Both the position numbers and the translations under genes were made by a program. DNA of 64,000 bases from Pirellulaceae bacterium. GTDB taxonomy: Bacteria; Planctomycetota; Planctomycetia; Pirellulales; Pirellulaceae. Below the pieces are notes generated by a model. The model was not told where the DNA came from. It saw nothing but the letters and a program-made list of their open reading frames with translations, and did no database searches. Where the stretch lies: positions 124,001 to 188,000 of the forward strand of contig JADYZV010000009.1 in the NCBI GenBank assembly GCA_020852965.1, written 5' to 3'. Shown here in pieces: positions 8,168 to 17,900 of this stretch. The stretch's first letter is position 1, and every line of letters starts with the position of its first letter.

Positions 8168-9799
8168 CTAATTGCCCAAAACACGATTGTAGAAGACCTG
8201 CAATCCACCGTTGTATTGGCGATCCGAGCCGCCGCCCACGGGCGTTGTGTAACCAACGGTCAGCTGCGAACGTCGAGCGAATTCGAAGGTTGAACCAACG
8301 ACCATGTTGGTCAAGCTGCTGGTGCCTCCGAAGTTGCCGACCTGAAATGGTCCTCCCGTGACCATGTCACCTGTCTGCAGTGCCAAGTTCTGGTGGATTT
8401 CGACAGTCGGTATCACGCCGGTCAGTCCCTGGGTTGCCTGGCTGCGGTATGCCCAGTATCCGATGCCTCCGTCAAAGTAGAGATTGCTGGAATCGGTCAG
8501 CTTGCCAGCTTGGGCAAGACCGTTGCCGGTCGAGTTGATCAGCACACGATTGCCGTTGGCTGCCACGTCGTATTGGACAAATCCCTGCGCGTACCAACGA
8601 TCGGATGGGGTGTACAGCCCGCCAAGAAACGGCTGCAAACGTACCGAGTTGTTCTCAACCTTCAACAGCGATGTGCCATTCGCATAGTTCACGTTGATAT
8701 CGCTGGCCGTCGGCAACAGAATTCCCAATCCGCCGCTAATAGCTAGTTGCTCCCGCTGGATCAGCAACGCCTTGGCATAGAGCGTCAAGTTGCCGAATCG
8801 GGTATCGCTACCGTTACTAAACGAGTCTCCGTCGAACGTGGATGACGTGGTTGTGTTGGTTGCGAAGGGAGCGCGTAATTCAAGCGATACGAGGCGATCG
8901 AAAAACGACCTTTCAAAGCCGGGCGTGTAGCGATTTAGTCCGACACCGTTACCGTAGCGGACATTGTCAAAGTAGCTGTAGCGAAAGAAGACTCGATCCT
9001 GCGGCAAGATGGTACCGCCCTCGGCGATCTTCGAACGGCCCACACCACCGCTGGACGCATCGGCCAGTCTCGTGTTGAAACGTACTACGTAATCGTAGAA
9101 GTAGAATGCATCGAGATCTTCACCGCCGTTGAGCGTATCACCTCCCGCTTGAAGCATAGCCCCCGAGCTCGCCGAATTGTAGACCGTGGTCCCTAGAATT
9201 CCATTGCGGAGTAGAAACTGCGAGTTCACGCCAGCCGTATAACTTCCCGGAGGAGCAGCCAACGCAATGATGTCATAGGGCAATGCGGTACTGGCCAGAA
9301 ATGTCTGAATCTGGCTGATAGACTGAGCTGTGGTCAGCGTGGCGTCGGCATTGATTGTCCCGACGAGCGTTGCTCCTGGAATCGGCGAGCCACTTCGAAG
9401 TAGTGCTTGCAGTTGTTGAATCGATTGAACCGACGAACTCAGTATTCCCACGGGTCCCGGTTCTGTGATAGTGAGCAGCGAGCCACCACTGGGCAACACG
9501 GCAGGCGAATCTAGGTCGTCTGCGTACACGAATAGCCGATCGAGAGTCGAATCGGCACGAAACCCCAGCGGAGATCCCCCGTAGAAATCGCCGATCATGC
9601 CCGGTGTTCGGTAATGCCAATCTCTACGGGACTTTGCCTGTCTCTTGCGAACCTCAGCGCCAATACTGTCGCCGACAGTTGGTTTACTGGTCTCATCACG
9701 GTATTTGACACGCGTCGGGCCGTCCGCCCACGAGTACCGAGCGACCGTTGGGCACATAAAGAGTGCTACAAGCACGATGGTGGGCGCAAATCTGCGCAT
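8168..9799 (-). CDS. Secreted hypothetical protein with outer-membrane barrel-like C-terminal half
   Basis: 543 residues. A signal peptide (MRRFAPTIVLVALFMCPTVA) is followed by a basic stretch and a Ser/Thr/Gly-rich N-terminal half. The C-terminal 280 residues show alternating polar/hydrophobic strands with many aromatics and Gly/Asn turns (RFGNLTLYAKALLIQREQLA; SNLYFDGGIGYWAYRSQ; RSQLTVGYTTPVGG), as in beta-barrel outer-membrane proteins. It does not end in the classical C-terminal Phe. I recognise no enzyme motif. Planctomycetes carry many such secreted proteins of unknown role; a porin or surface-layer role is possible. It stands alone with the DUF1559 pair convergent to it. Confidence 0.8.
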   Translation of the reverse strand: MRRFAPTIVLVALFMCPTVARYSWADGPTRVKYRDETSKPTVGDSIGAEVRKRQAKSRRDWHYRTPGMIGDFYGGSPLGFRADSTLDRLFVYADDLDSPAVLPSGGSLLTITEPGPVGILSSSVQSIQQLQALLRSGSPIPGATLVGTINADATLTTAQSISQIQTFLASTALPYDIIALAAPPGSYTAGVNSQFLLRNGILGTTVYNSASSGAMLQAGGDTLNGGEDLDAFYFYDYVVRFNTRLADASSGGVGRSKIAEGGTILPQDRVFFRYSYFDNVRYGNGVGLNRYTPGFERSFFDRLVSLELRAPFATNTTTSSTFDGDSFSNGSDTRFGNLTLYAKALLIQREQLAISGGLGILLPTASDINVNYANGTSLLKVENNSVRLQPFLGGLYTPSDRWYAQGFVQYDVAANGNRVLINSTGNGLAQAGKLTDSSNLYFDGGIGYWAYRSQATQGLTGVIPTVEIHQNLALQTGDMVTGGPFQVGNFGGTSSLTNMVVGSTFEFARRSQLTVGYTTPVGGGSDRQYNGGLQVFYNRVLGN

Positions 9800-9954
9800 A
9801 TTGCGATCTCCAAAGGGACTAAGCTACTCGGATGATCGGTCGATACTCTGGTCGGATTTTAACGACTACAACCACTTTAGGTTATGTCCGCATTGAGGCG
9901 GCCGCACAAACTGCCCAGCCTGCCAAATACACTGCGATCACACTATTTCAACTC

Positions 9955-9980
9955 AATGTGGCCCGACGCTCCGTCGTCGG
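9955..9980 (+). repeat. REP-like unit (AATGTGGC-hairpin)
   Basis: AATGTGGC is followed by the perfect stem CCGACG/CGTCGG (9963-9968 and 9975-9980) around CTCCGT. It is the same unit as in the reductase gene (3113) and after lspA (56941, inverted). It lies about 110 bases beyond the 3' end of a RAYT transposase relic. Confidence 0.75.
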
Positions 9981-10087
9981 TTCCCCCGTCGTCAGCATGT
10001 CCTAACGTTGCGGTTGACTCGCTGACGCTCCACTGGCACAACGGTCGTTTCAGTTGACGAAATGAGAGACTCTCATCGGGCCAGTTT

Positions 10088-10613
10088 CTATGGCCGCCCT
10101 GTCGGACGCATGGTTGATTCCAAGTTGCAGCGCCCGGTCGTCGCTGCAACCCAACTTTCGTCGCCAAACGGAGCGCCCCGTTTGAGGCTCCAGTCGAGCC
10201 GCCTCAGCTCCTGTCACTCAACGGCTGAGTCACCCAATTGACTCAATTCGGTCGCCGTGGAATTGGTCAAGGACTCAACATTGACTTCTCCGCAGCGCTG
10301 CAGTGCGCCCAGCGGTAAAGACTGCCGAATCGCCATTGGTCCAGTGCCTTGCACAGATCCGCAGTAAACGCGTTGCGTTCGACGTAGCGGCATAGAGACA
10401 AAAAATGTTCGTCGCTCTGCACCCAAAACGACTTGGAGCGACCCTGGTAAAGATGCCCCTCGCAGGTCGTACCGCAGTGAGCATTTTAGCGCTGCGTGTG
10501 CGTCAGTTCGAGCCACTGGCCGAATCGGCCCATCTCGCCATCGACCTCCGGGCTAACGACCAGGTGCAATGACTCGGGAGGAAGGAGTAAGCAAAAAGCT
10601 TCATTTTCACTCG
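10088..10613 (-). pseudogene. RAYT (REP-associated tyrosine transposase) relic, copy 1, N-terminus missing
   Basis: Reading the minus strand in shifting frames gives GEMGRFGQWLELTHTQR, then a stop where copy 2 has tyrosine (QR-stop-NAHCGT), followed by recognisable middle and C-terminal transposase segments including the closing MRPTGRP before a TAG at 10088-10090. Roughly the first 50 residues of the family, present in copy 2 and including the HUH (HWH) motif, are absent; similarity ends at about 10613 where the toxin-antitoxin segment begins. It is inactive as it stands. Its nonsense mutation differs from that of copy 2, so the copies decayed separately after duplication. Confidence 0.7.
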
Positions 10614-10667
10614 TCACATTGACTTCTGTTGCTTGCAGGCAACTCTAAGCTGGTGCATAATTTGGGA

Positions 10668-10922
10668 ATGACTCCATATCTCACTCCAGAACAGGCCAAT
10701 GCCTTACATGCTGGCGGCGACGCGCCGATGCAGATTGTCGATCCGACAAACCAGCGAGTCTATTTCGTCGTTGAGGGCGGATTATTGGCGGAGCTAACGT
10801 ACCGCGCTGACTTGCAGGCTATTCGGGACGGGGTCGCTGACATGCGGGCAGGTCGCTCGGTTCCGATTGAACAAGCGCGGCTTGAGGATCGCGCCGAGCT
10901 ACTGCGACGTTTCGCTCAATGA
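10668..10922 (+). CDS. Antitoxin-like protein of a ParE/RelE pair
   Basis: About 84 residues starting MTPYLTPEQANALHAGG. The first half (MQIVDPTNQRVYFVVEGGLL) resembles antitoxins built around short beta strands and a helix. The second half (LQAIRDGVADMRAGRSVPIE) is a helix that would wrap the toxin, and the tail is acidic and Leu-rich. The ATG at 10668 is chosen; TTG 10629 and GTG 10653 are in-frame alternatives. Its stop overlaps the toxin start (ATGA at 10919-10922), which implies translational coupling. It should neutralise the following toxin and probably represses the shared promoter, as is usual in such operons, though no clear DNA-binding fold is visible. Confidence 0.75.
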   Translation: MTPYLTPEQANALHAGGDAPMQIVDPTNQRVYFVVEGGLLAELTYRADLQAIRDGVADMRAGRSVPIEQARLEDRAELLRRFAQ

Positions 10923-11245
10923 AGTTTGAATTGGTCGTTACGTCGCGCGCCAGAGCCGACGTGCTACGAAACGCCGAATGGTGGGCAGAGAATCATTCTA
11001 CCGATCAAGCGATCAGTTGGTTTGACGCGATCTATGAACAACTCGAAACGCTCCGAGACTTGCCAGAACGATTTCCAGTTGCACCCGAAAACGATTTAGT
11101 AGACGTTCAAATTCATGAAATGCCGCTTGGTGTCGGCAAACGACCGAGCTATCGAGCAATCTTCACCATCGCACTATCGGAAGTTCACGTGTTAGCCGTC
11201 CGCCGCGCCACCCAAGACCGATTGACACCTGCCGACTTGGAATAG
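10919..11245 (+). CDS. ParE/RelE-superfamily toxin
   Basis: 108 residues. The opening MKFELVVTSRARADVLRNAEWW, the central ISWFDAIYEQLETLRDLPER and the C-terminal RPSYRAIFTIALSEVHVLAV followed by RRATQDRL are the typical strand-helix-helix-strand order of ParE-like toxins. RelE members cut mRNA at the ribosome and ParE members poison gyrase. The absence of clear RelE catalytic residues and the C-terminal VRRATQD favour the ParE side. The gene overlaps its antitoxin by four bases (ATGA) and ends 11 bases before the second transposase relic repeat begins. Confidence 0.82.
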   Translation: MKFELVVTSRARADVLRNAEWWAENHSTDQAISWFDAIYEQLETLRDLPERFPVAPENDLVDVQIHEMPLGVGKRPSYRAIFTIALSEVHVLAVRRATQDRLTPADLE

Positions 11246-11319
11246 CAGCCCCTTTCCGCTCCACTGGCACAACGGTCGTTTCAGTTGACGAAATGAAGGA
11301 CTCTCTATCGGGCCAGTTT

Positions 11320-11981
11320 CTATGGCCGCCCTGTCGGACGCATGGTTGATTCCAAGTTGCAGCGCCCGGTCGTCGCTGCGACCCAACTTTCGTCGCCAAA
11401 CGGAGCGCCCCGTTTGAGGCTCCAGTCGAGCCGCCTCAGCTCCTGTCACTCAACGGCTGAGTCACCCAATGGATTCAATTCGGTCGCCGTGAAATTGGCC
11501 AAGGACTCAACATTGACTTCTCCGCCGCGCTGCAGTGCGCCCAGCGGTAAAGACTGCCGAATCGCCATTGGTACAGTGCCTCGCACAGATCCGCAGTAAA
11601 CGCGTTGCGTTCGACGTAGCGGCATAGAGACAAAAAATGTTCGTCGCTCTGCACCGAAAACGACTTGTAGCGACCCTGGTAAAGATGCCCCTCGGCGGTC
11701 GTACCGCAGTGAGCATTGTAGCGCTGCGTGTGCGTTAGCCCAAGCCATTGGCCGAATCAGCCCGTCTCGCCTTCAATCTCTGGGCTAATGACTAGGTGCC
11801 AATGATTCGACAGGATGCAGTAAGCGAAAATCTTCAATTTCACTCGCTCAAGGGCTTCGACAAGAATATGCTCGAACGCCTCAAAGTCTGCTTCCTTAAT
11901 AAAGACGGTAGCCCGACGATAGACCCGATTGAGCATATGGTAAACCGATGCTGCCTCGTCCGCTCGCTTCGTCCTGGCCAT
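11320..11981 (-). pseudogene. RAYT (REP-associated tyrosine transposase) relic, copy 2
   Basis: The minus strand from ATG 11981 encodes MARTKRADEAASVYHMLNRV and, further on, the HUH-type motif NHWHLV. A CGA-to-TGA change stops the frame at 11757-11759 (GETG-stop-FGQWLGL). In-frame continuation gives THTQRYNAHCGTTAEGHLY, QGRYKSFSVQSDEHFLSLCR and YVERNA with the likely catalytic Tyr, then a frameshift, then LKRGAPFGDESWVAATTGRC and the usual family ending MRPTGRP. It is therefore a full-length but inactivated Y1 transposase of the type that mobilises REP palindromes. Confidence 0.8.
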
Positions 11982-12372
11982 TGACCGCCTCCCGGGTCAC
12001 CAGCCTTCCACCATTTCGTTACCTAATCAACGCAAACAGTACCCGCCCCCCATTCTTCAACACTACTATTCAGCCCAACCTGCCACCTTTTCTGTATCCA
12101 CTTTGCATCTCACAAATGCTGGCATCCAAATCAATCGCCGGTTCCATAAGCTGTCGTTATTCGCATTGAAGACCTCGGGGCGACGGTTCCTGTTTATAAT
12201 GATGCTGTTTCGCGTATCGTGAGTTGAAGTTAACGTATCAGCAGTCTAAAGCAGACCGGAGAAACGTTCCCTTCCCACGCAACCCATCACACGACTCGTT
12301 TACAACTGCTGAAACTGATCCATCCGATTCATCAGCGATTTTGGCACCAGCTACAAACCGGACCGACCTTGC
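11982..12372. other. Intergenic region upstream of the GHKL-nuclease gene
   Basis: 391 bases with no gene. A perfect TATAAT at 12195-12200 (preceded by TGTT) could be a -10 box for the downstream gene, but no TTGACA-like box lies at the right distance. No ribosome-binding site is evident before the ATG at 12373. Confidence 0.3.
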
Positions 12373-14472
12373 ATGAGCTTCGATCAAATCGACTATCGAC
12401 ACTACTTGGACCAGAACAAGCTGAAGGAGAGCGATCGGTTTCAGCCGGTGTTCGAGGCGGTGGAAAATGCTTTCAATGCGATCGAGGAACGTCTCCGCCT
12501 GGAGACTGGCTCACCTGATGGGCTGGTGACCATCACGGTCAATCGCAGAGCGGAACAACGAACCATCGGTGACCCAAAGTCTCGGGGGCAGTTCACGCCG
12601 CCTGAGATTGCTGGCTTCACCATTGTTGACAATGGAATCGGCTTTCGCGACGAGAATTGGGCCGCCTTCAAAACGGTGTACACCTCTCACAAGAAGCTTC
12701 AGGGCGGAAAAGGTGTGGGACGCTTAAGCTACCTGCAGGCATTTACGGAAGCCGAAGTGACGAGTACTTATCCAGGGACGGAGGGCTGTCGACGGCGGCG
12801 GTTCACGATTCAGCGTACCGCGTCAGGGGTTTCAGACGACCAAATCGAAGAGCTGGAAAGGGCAGCGTGCGAAACGACGGTCGTACTGCGAAAATTTGAG
12901 CCAAGGTACTCCAAGAAAGCCCCCAAGGCGCTAGATGCGATTGCTCGGTCCTTTGTGGTTCACTTCTTTCAACGGTTCTCGGTCAGTGCAGGCATTCAGT
13001 GTCGCATCGTGGACGATTGGGACGATGCCAAAATCGATTTGAACCAGTTTTGCCATACCGAATTCATGCTCAAGAAACTGGATGAATCGATTGCGATTGG
13101 CACCTATCCATTGATGATCACGCACACGAAGTGCAAAACGCGGGTTGCCGACAAGCACCAGATCATGCTCTGTGCGAACGGCAGAGTTGTCAGGACCGTC
13201 GATTTACCTAAAGACGCCTTGCCAACCAAAAAGAAGCTCGACAGCGGTGATGGCGGCTACTTCTACGTTGCGTTCGTCAATGGTCCGATATTGGATGAAC
13301 ATGCGAATCAAGATCGATTGGGGTTCGCATTGGAAGAAACCACGGGCGACACCGTCTTTGAGGACGATTTGCCATCGATTCAACAAATCGCCGAGGCCGT
13401 GGGCGCTGCTGGTCGCAAATTCTTGGCGGCCGACATTGATCCACTAGAAGAGGAGCATCGCCAACGGGTCATCAAGTACTGCACCGACAACATCGCTTAC
13501 CGTCCGTTGATCAAGAATCGAATGGACCAGTTGATGACCATTTCTTTTGGGCTCTCTGAGCGAGAGTTTGAGAAAGAAGTTTGGGGCATTTATCACCAGT
13601 GGAAAGGCGAAGTTCGGCGGCGGTTTGGGGAAATGGCCAAAACGGTTCGCGAGAATACCGATGAATTGCGGCAGTATCGTGACGGATATCGTGAAATCTT
13701 GCGAGATGTGAGCCAAGTCGCCTTCCATGAGCTTGCCGAATACGTTACCGATCGAAAAGCGGTGATCGACTTTCTACAAAGTCGTCTTGCTCGCGGAAGT
13801 GATGGTAAGTTCAAAGACGAAGACGCGATCCACGACATCTTCTTCCCTCGAAAAGCGACCAGCAATGACATTGCTTGGGATGAGTCCAATCTGTGGTTGA
13901 TTGACGAACGGCTTGCGTTTCAGGATTTTGTTGCTTCAGACATTCCACTCAAAGACATCGGACTCGATGGTTCGGTAGCCCTGACGCGGCCCGACATCGC
14001 GGCGCTTTACGACAAGCTGTTCGATACAACGTTTGCCTTCTCGGACGACGCGTTGCCGTTCACATCGCTCACGTTAGTGGAATTCAAAAAGCCGGAGCGG
14101 TCGAGTTACAACGAGAAAGAGAATCCGGTAGCTCAAGCGATCCGGTACATCCGCGAAATCCGGGAGAAGAAAGCGTTTACTCGCGATAACCGCGTTTTCC
14201 GTCTCCAGCCAAACTCGCCAATACACGTGCATGTCATCTGTCACATTGTCGATAACCTGCTCGACGAACTTCAAGGCTACAACTATTGCCAATCCACCGA
14301 TGGCGAAGGAATCTGGCTTTACATGGATAAGCTCAACGCCATCGTCGAGATCATCAGCTTCGAGAAATTGATCGCCGATGCAAAGAAACGCAACGAGGTG
14401 TTTTTTCAGAAACTCGGCGTGGATGGCATGGTGGGGGACGAAGTACAACAGCATGATGAAGATGCTGCATGA
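12373..14472 (+). CDS. GHKL (HSP90-like) ATPase with C-terminal PD-(D/E)XK-like region; candidate defence protein
   Basis: 699 residues. The N-terminal half has the Bergerat ATP fold: EAVENAFNAIE (28-38, N box), IVDNGIGF (84-91, G1 box with Asp86) and GGKGVGR (111-117, G2 lid), then a transducer-like region. The middle (about 440-540) is helical with many charged residues. The C-terminal part has the LTLVEFKKPER motif (E570-x-K572) with upstream acidic Asp558/559, as in PD-(D/E)XK nucleases, followed by a helix rich in Arg, Lys and Glu (AIRYIREIREKKAF). GHKL-nuclease fusions are known in several anti-phage and DNA-repair contexts. The location beside a toxin-antitoxin pair and transposase relics supports a mobile defence role, which remains inference. 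I cannot assign it to a named system. Confidence 0.75.
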   Translation: MSFDQIDYRHYLDQNKLKESDRFQPVFEAVENAFNAIEERLRLETGSPDGLVTITVNRRAEQRTIGDPKSRGQFTPPEIAGFTIVDNGIGFRDENWAAFKTVYTSHKKLQGGKGVGRLSYLQAFTEAEVTSTYPGTEGCRRRRFTIQRTASGVSDDQIEELERAACETTVVLRKFEPRYSKKAPKALDAIARSFVVHFFQRFSVSAGIQCRIVDDWDDAKIDLNQFCHTEFMLKKLDESIAIGTYPLMITHTKCKTRVADKHQIMLCANGRVVRTVDLPKDALPTKKKLDSGDGGYFYVAFVNGPILDEHANQDRLGFALEETTGDTVFEDDLPSIQQIAEAVGAAGRKFLAADIDPLEEEHRQRVIKYCTDNIAYRPLIKNRMDQLMTISFGLSEREFEKEVWGIYHQWKGEVRRRFGEMAKTVRENTDELRQYRDGYREILRDVSQVAFHELAEYVTDRKAVIDFLQSRLARGSDGKFKDEDAIHDIFFPRKATSNDIAWDESNLWLIDERLAFQDFVASDIPLKDIGLDGSVALTRPDIAALYDKLFDTTFAFSDDALPFTSLTLVEFKKPERSSYNEKENPVAQAIRYIREIREKKAFTRDNRVFRLQPNSPIHVHVICHIVDNLLDELQGYNYCQSTDGEGIWLYMDKLNAIVEIISFEKLIADAKKRNEVFFQKLGVDGMVGDEVQQHDEDAA

Positions 14473-14961
14473 ACACACGTCGACATGCTGCATGTCTTGG
14501 ACTCCTCAGGGACACGACTTTGTTCCCGCCGTGGAACTCCAAGGCAGAAGGTGTGGCATCCCTGTGGCTTCAGCTGTCACCCAGTGACTATTCATACAAC
14601 ATCATTATCTATACAGCGGCACGACCGAGTCGTTCCAGGATTTTCAACAATTCGCCCAGTACCCATAAAATAGAACAAGATCTCTAGTGTAAAAGTTCGG
14701 CGGAAAATGCAATCACAATTCGGCCGGCAACAATTCAGGCAACTGCGACGATACATTGGCCGGTAAACCAACCAAAACCGAAAATAGGGACTGACTCGAA
14801 TGGCACGAGGTTAAGGGCGAGTGCGCGATAAGCTGTGCATGCATTCAGATTGAAGATTGAAGATTGAAGTTGTAGCTTTGTTAGCAGCAGTGGGGAGAGC
14901 AAATTAAGTGTCGATTACTTGGATGCCAATTCGGGTCTGACCCAGTGAAACTCCCACGAAA
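14473..14961. other. Intergenic gap between convergent genes, with a 7-bp tandem repeat
   Basis: 489 bases downstream of both the GHKL gene (+) and the giant RHS gene (-). The only structure I see is AGATTGA repeated three times at 14847-14867. No immunity-type open frame for the RHS tip is present on the minus strand. Confidence 0.4.
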
Positions 14962-17900
14962 TCACCAGCCACCTGTGACGTTAAGCGGCCCGCTTGGTGG
15001 TAAAGCACCAATGCATAGCTGCAGAAAGTCAGCGTTGGGATGGGCTGCGGCACCTAACGACGCCCCCACTCGATTATTGTGAAGATCAATAGCATAGTCG
15101 CCTCTCTTGCGATTGCTTAGTTCGTAAAGGTACCCAAAATGAATTGCTAACTCCGGGCCAATTATGCTTGCCGAGCGGGCCATCCAACTACAGTGTCTTA
15201 ACGCGTTAACCTCACCGACTGAATTGCTAAGTGTAAAGGTCTCGAGAGCTGCAGGCACATGACTAAAAAACACCACGGCAGCTGCAGCAGAGTAAGAAAG
15301 AGCCGCAGCCACTCGCAACGATTGCAGCGAGACAAAAGATGCCTCTCCCATTGTTATGAGTCCTGTTGGGTCAGTGAAGTTTATAGCCGAATTTTTTAAA
15401 AACCGATAAGTATTGGCATCGTTACCATTGAAACCAATGGGGTCGCGATTCAAAAACCTACCAGCAGTTGGCGAATAGTACCTCGCACGAAAATTGTATA
15501 GCTGCGACTCGATGTCAAACTCGCGCGATTGAAACTGAAAGCGATCGCTTAAATCAGTGTTCGTTTGATTAGTGATGTTCCCAAAAACGTCATATGTAGT
15601 GTGATTAATCAGCAACCCAGTTCGTTCGGTAAGGCCATGAACAGTACCAACGGCGTCGGTGAGATACCAAGCTGTTCCTGAATTAGGACGATGCCTTCCA
15701 AAAACTTGGTCAATCCGATTTCCGAAGAAATGTCGAGCGACAGCGTCGCTTTGCCCGTTAAAATCTGCCCAAGAACTGTGGTCGTTATAGATGTAGATCT
15801 TTCTTACTTCTACATCAGGTCCTGCGCCATCGGCATCGACATTCTTCACAATTCGGCGTCCAAATGCGTCGTCTTTGTACTCAGACCTGATCACGAGAAT
15901 TCCGCCATCGCGAGGCTCACGACTCCATTGAGCAGTTCGAACCAAACGGTTACGGTGATCAAATTCGTAGGTCGTTACTTCACCATCCGCGCCATCTTCT
16001 TTCACTTCAATCTTCTTGATGAGATTGCCTTCACCATCATATTCATAACGGAAGCTATCGCCACGTGTTAACTGGTTGGCTGGGCCGGTTTCGTAATCAC
16101 CTCCAATTCGATTTCCATTCAGATCGTATTGGAAAATCTCAGCCTCTTTCGCGCTGGATAAAGCCTGTACGAGTTGCCCAGTCAAATCATATTTATACAC
16201 GATTTCTTGCGCGTACTGTGGATCTTGATGGGTGCGGGTTTCGTTGGTCACCAAACCGCTGAAGTCGTAGTCATAATCATAGCCAGCGATAACTTCGTCA
16301 ACTGCGTTGACGTGATTTAAGAGATTCGAGCGGCCAGCAAGGTCGTAGGATCGCAGTGTGCGACCGACGAGATTAGTACCGGTGAGATCGCTGTAGCGGT
16401 GGACTTCTTTCTCGCGGCCAGTGGCGGTGTACAAGAAGTCGACGCGGGCGTTGTCGACGTCGCGGGTTTCGCCGGTCGGAATGTCGGCGTCGAACCAGCT
16501 GCGGATGGCGAGTCGGTTGCGGGAATCGTACTCGGAGGCGACGGTGACGCCGGCATCGTCGCTGGTGGAGATGACGTTGCCTTGGGCGTCGTAGCCGTAG
16601 CTGAGTATGACGCGGGGAACGTCGCGGTCGTTGAGTGGGTTGTTGTCGACGCTGGTCAGTCGGTTGAGCACGTCGTAAGTGTGCAAATAGCGACTGTTGG
16701 AGTCGGCAGCGGTCAGCATATTGCCGAGCGCGTCGTAGGTGAAGTTGATTGTCTCGACCAATGCTCCTGGTGAGGTGGAGTGATCCACGGGGTTGTACCA
16801 TCGCTCTTCGAGCAACCGACCGGCGTGATCGTACGAAAACTCGCGGCGGCGATTGTTGCGGTCGATCATCTTGCTTTGATTGCCTTCGGCATCGTAAGCA
16901 AACGAACGCACATGAGCTGCACCTTGGTTGGTTGTCAGCGATGCGGTACTGGGCTCCTCGTTCTCTTCGACTACAGCAGCCAGCATGGCGTCGATGTCAA
17001 GCGTCGAGTTGTCTGCGACAAAGTCGACCCAATAAAACGGATCGCGTTCCTCTGCGACTCGGTTGAGTTCGTCATAAGTCCACGTGGTAATATTGCCGAC
17101 CGGGTCTTGCAGCAAGACGCGATTGCCCTGAGCATCGTAACGGAACTGAACAATACCTCCCATGGCATCGATCTGCGTAATGAGATTGTCACGCTCGTCG
17201 TACTTGTACTCGGTGATGCGGCTCTTCCGCTGAGCCACTGGCGTGGCGGGTGATTCGAGCAGTGTCCCGTTTGCTGCCAGCGATTCGGGGCTGACGATGA
17301 TTTCCCATTCGAGCAGATGCCCGTCGTAGAATTTTCGAACGTCGGTGATCGGGTGCTTGGGATCGTTACCGCTACCCATGACTTCACGGGTAACTCGTCC
17401 AGTCGAATCGTAGAAGGTCTGCTTGTTTTCGACGAGCGTCCCGTCGGTTTCAAAGGTTTGCTGCCGAGTGATCTGACCAAAGCGGTTGTATTCGAACGTT
17501 TCGTACGTGTTGTCGGCGTAGGTAACTCGCGAAGGTGAACCGCAGGGGCAACCATCGCTGTAGTCAAAGCGCGTGATGTTGCCGTTGAAATCGGTGAAGC
17601 TGGAGCGCTGGCCTTGGGCGTCATAGGTGAAGTGACTGGAGTTGCCCAGTGCGTTGATAATCTGCGTCAAGTTGCCTTGATCGTCGTAAACAAACCGCGT
17701 CGTCGCGCCAGCCGCGTTGGTGATGCTGGCAACGTCGTCTTGCGAATTGTAGGTAAAGCGCGTCACCACGGGTTGATCCAGGGGATTGTCACGTTGTCCT
17801 CGTTCTACCAGTTCAGCCAGGTTGCCGCGAGGGTCGTACGATCGATCGGTGACCATCCCGCGGCGATCGATGATTCGCGTTTCCATATCGGGATGATTGG

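Larger units (their letters stand above)
10026..11848. mobile_element. Pair of ~590-bp direct repeats (RAYT relics) framing a toxin-antitoxin pair
   Basis: Bases 10026-10613 and 11257-11848 align at an offset of 1231-1233 with only scattered differences and a few one-base indels. Each copy is a decayed REP-associated tyrosine transposase on the minus strand. The segment between them (10614-11256) is occupied almost exactly by the toxin-antitoxin genes. The arrangement suggests either a tandem duplication that captured the pair, or insertion of the pair at a RAYT copy. Confidence 0.7.

Noticed and set aside
16399-16773. Long plus-strand frames inside the giant RHS gene (for example 16399-16773, 17614-18081 and 18292-18741).
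   Set aside because: They are mirror images of the repetitive RHS coding sequence and have no start-site support.
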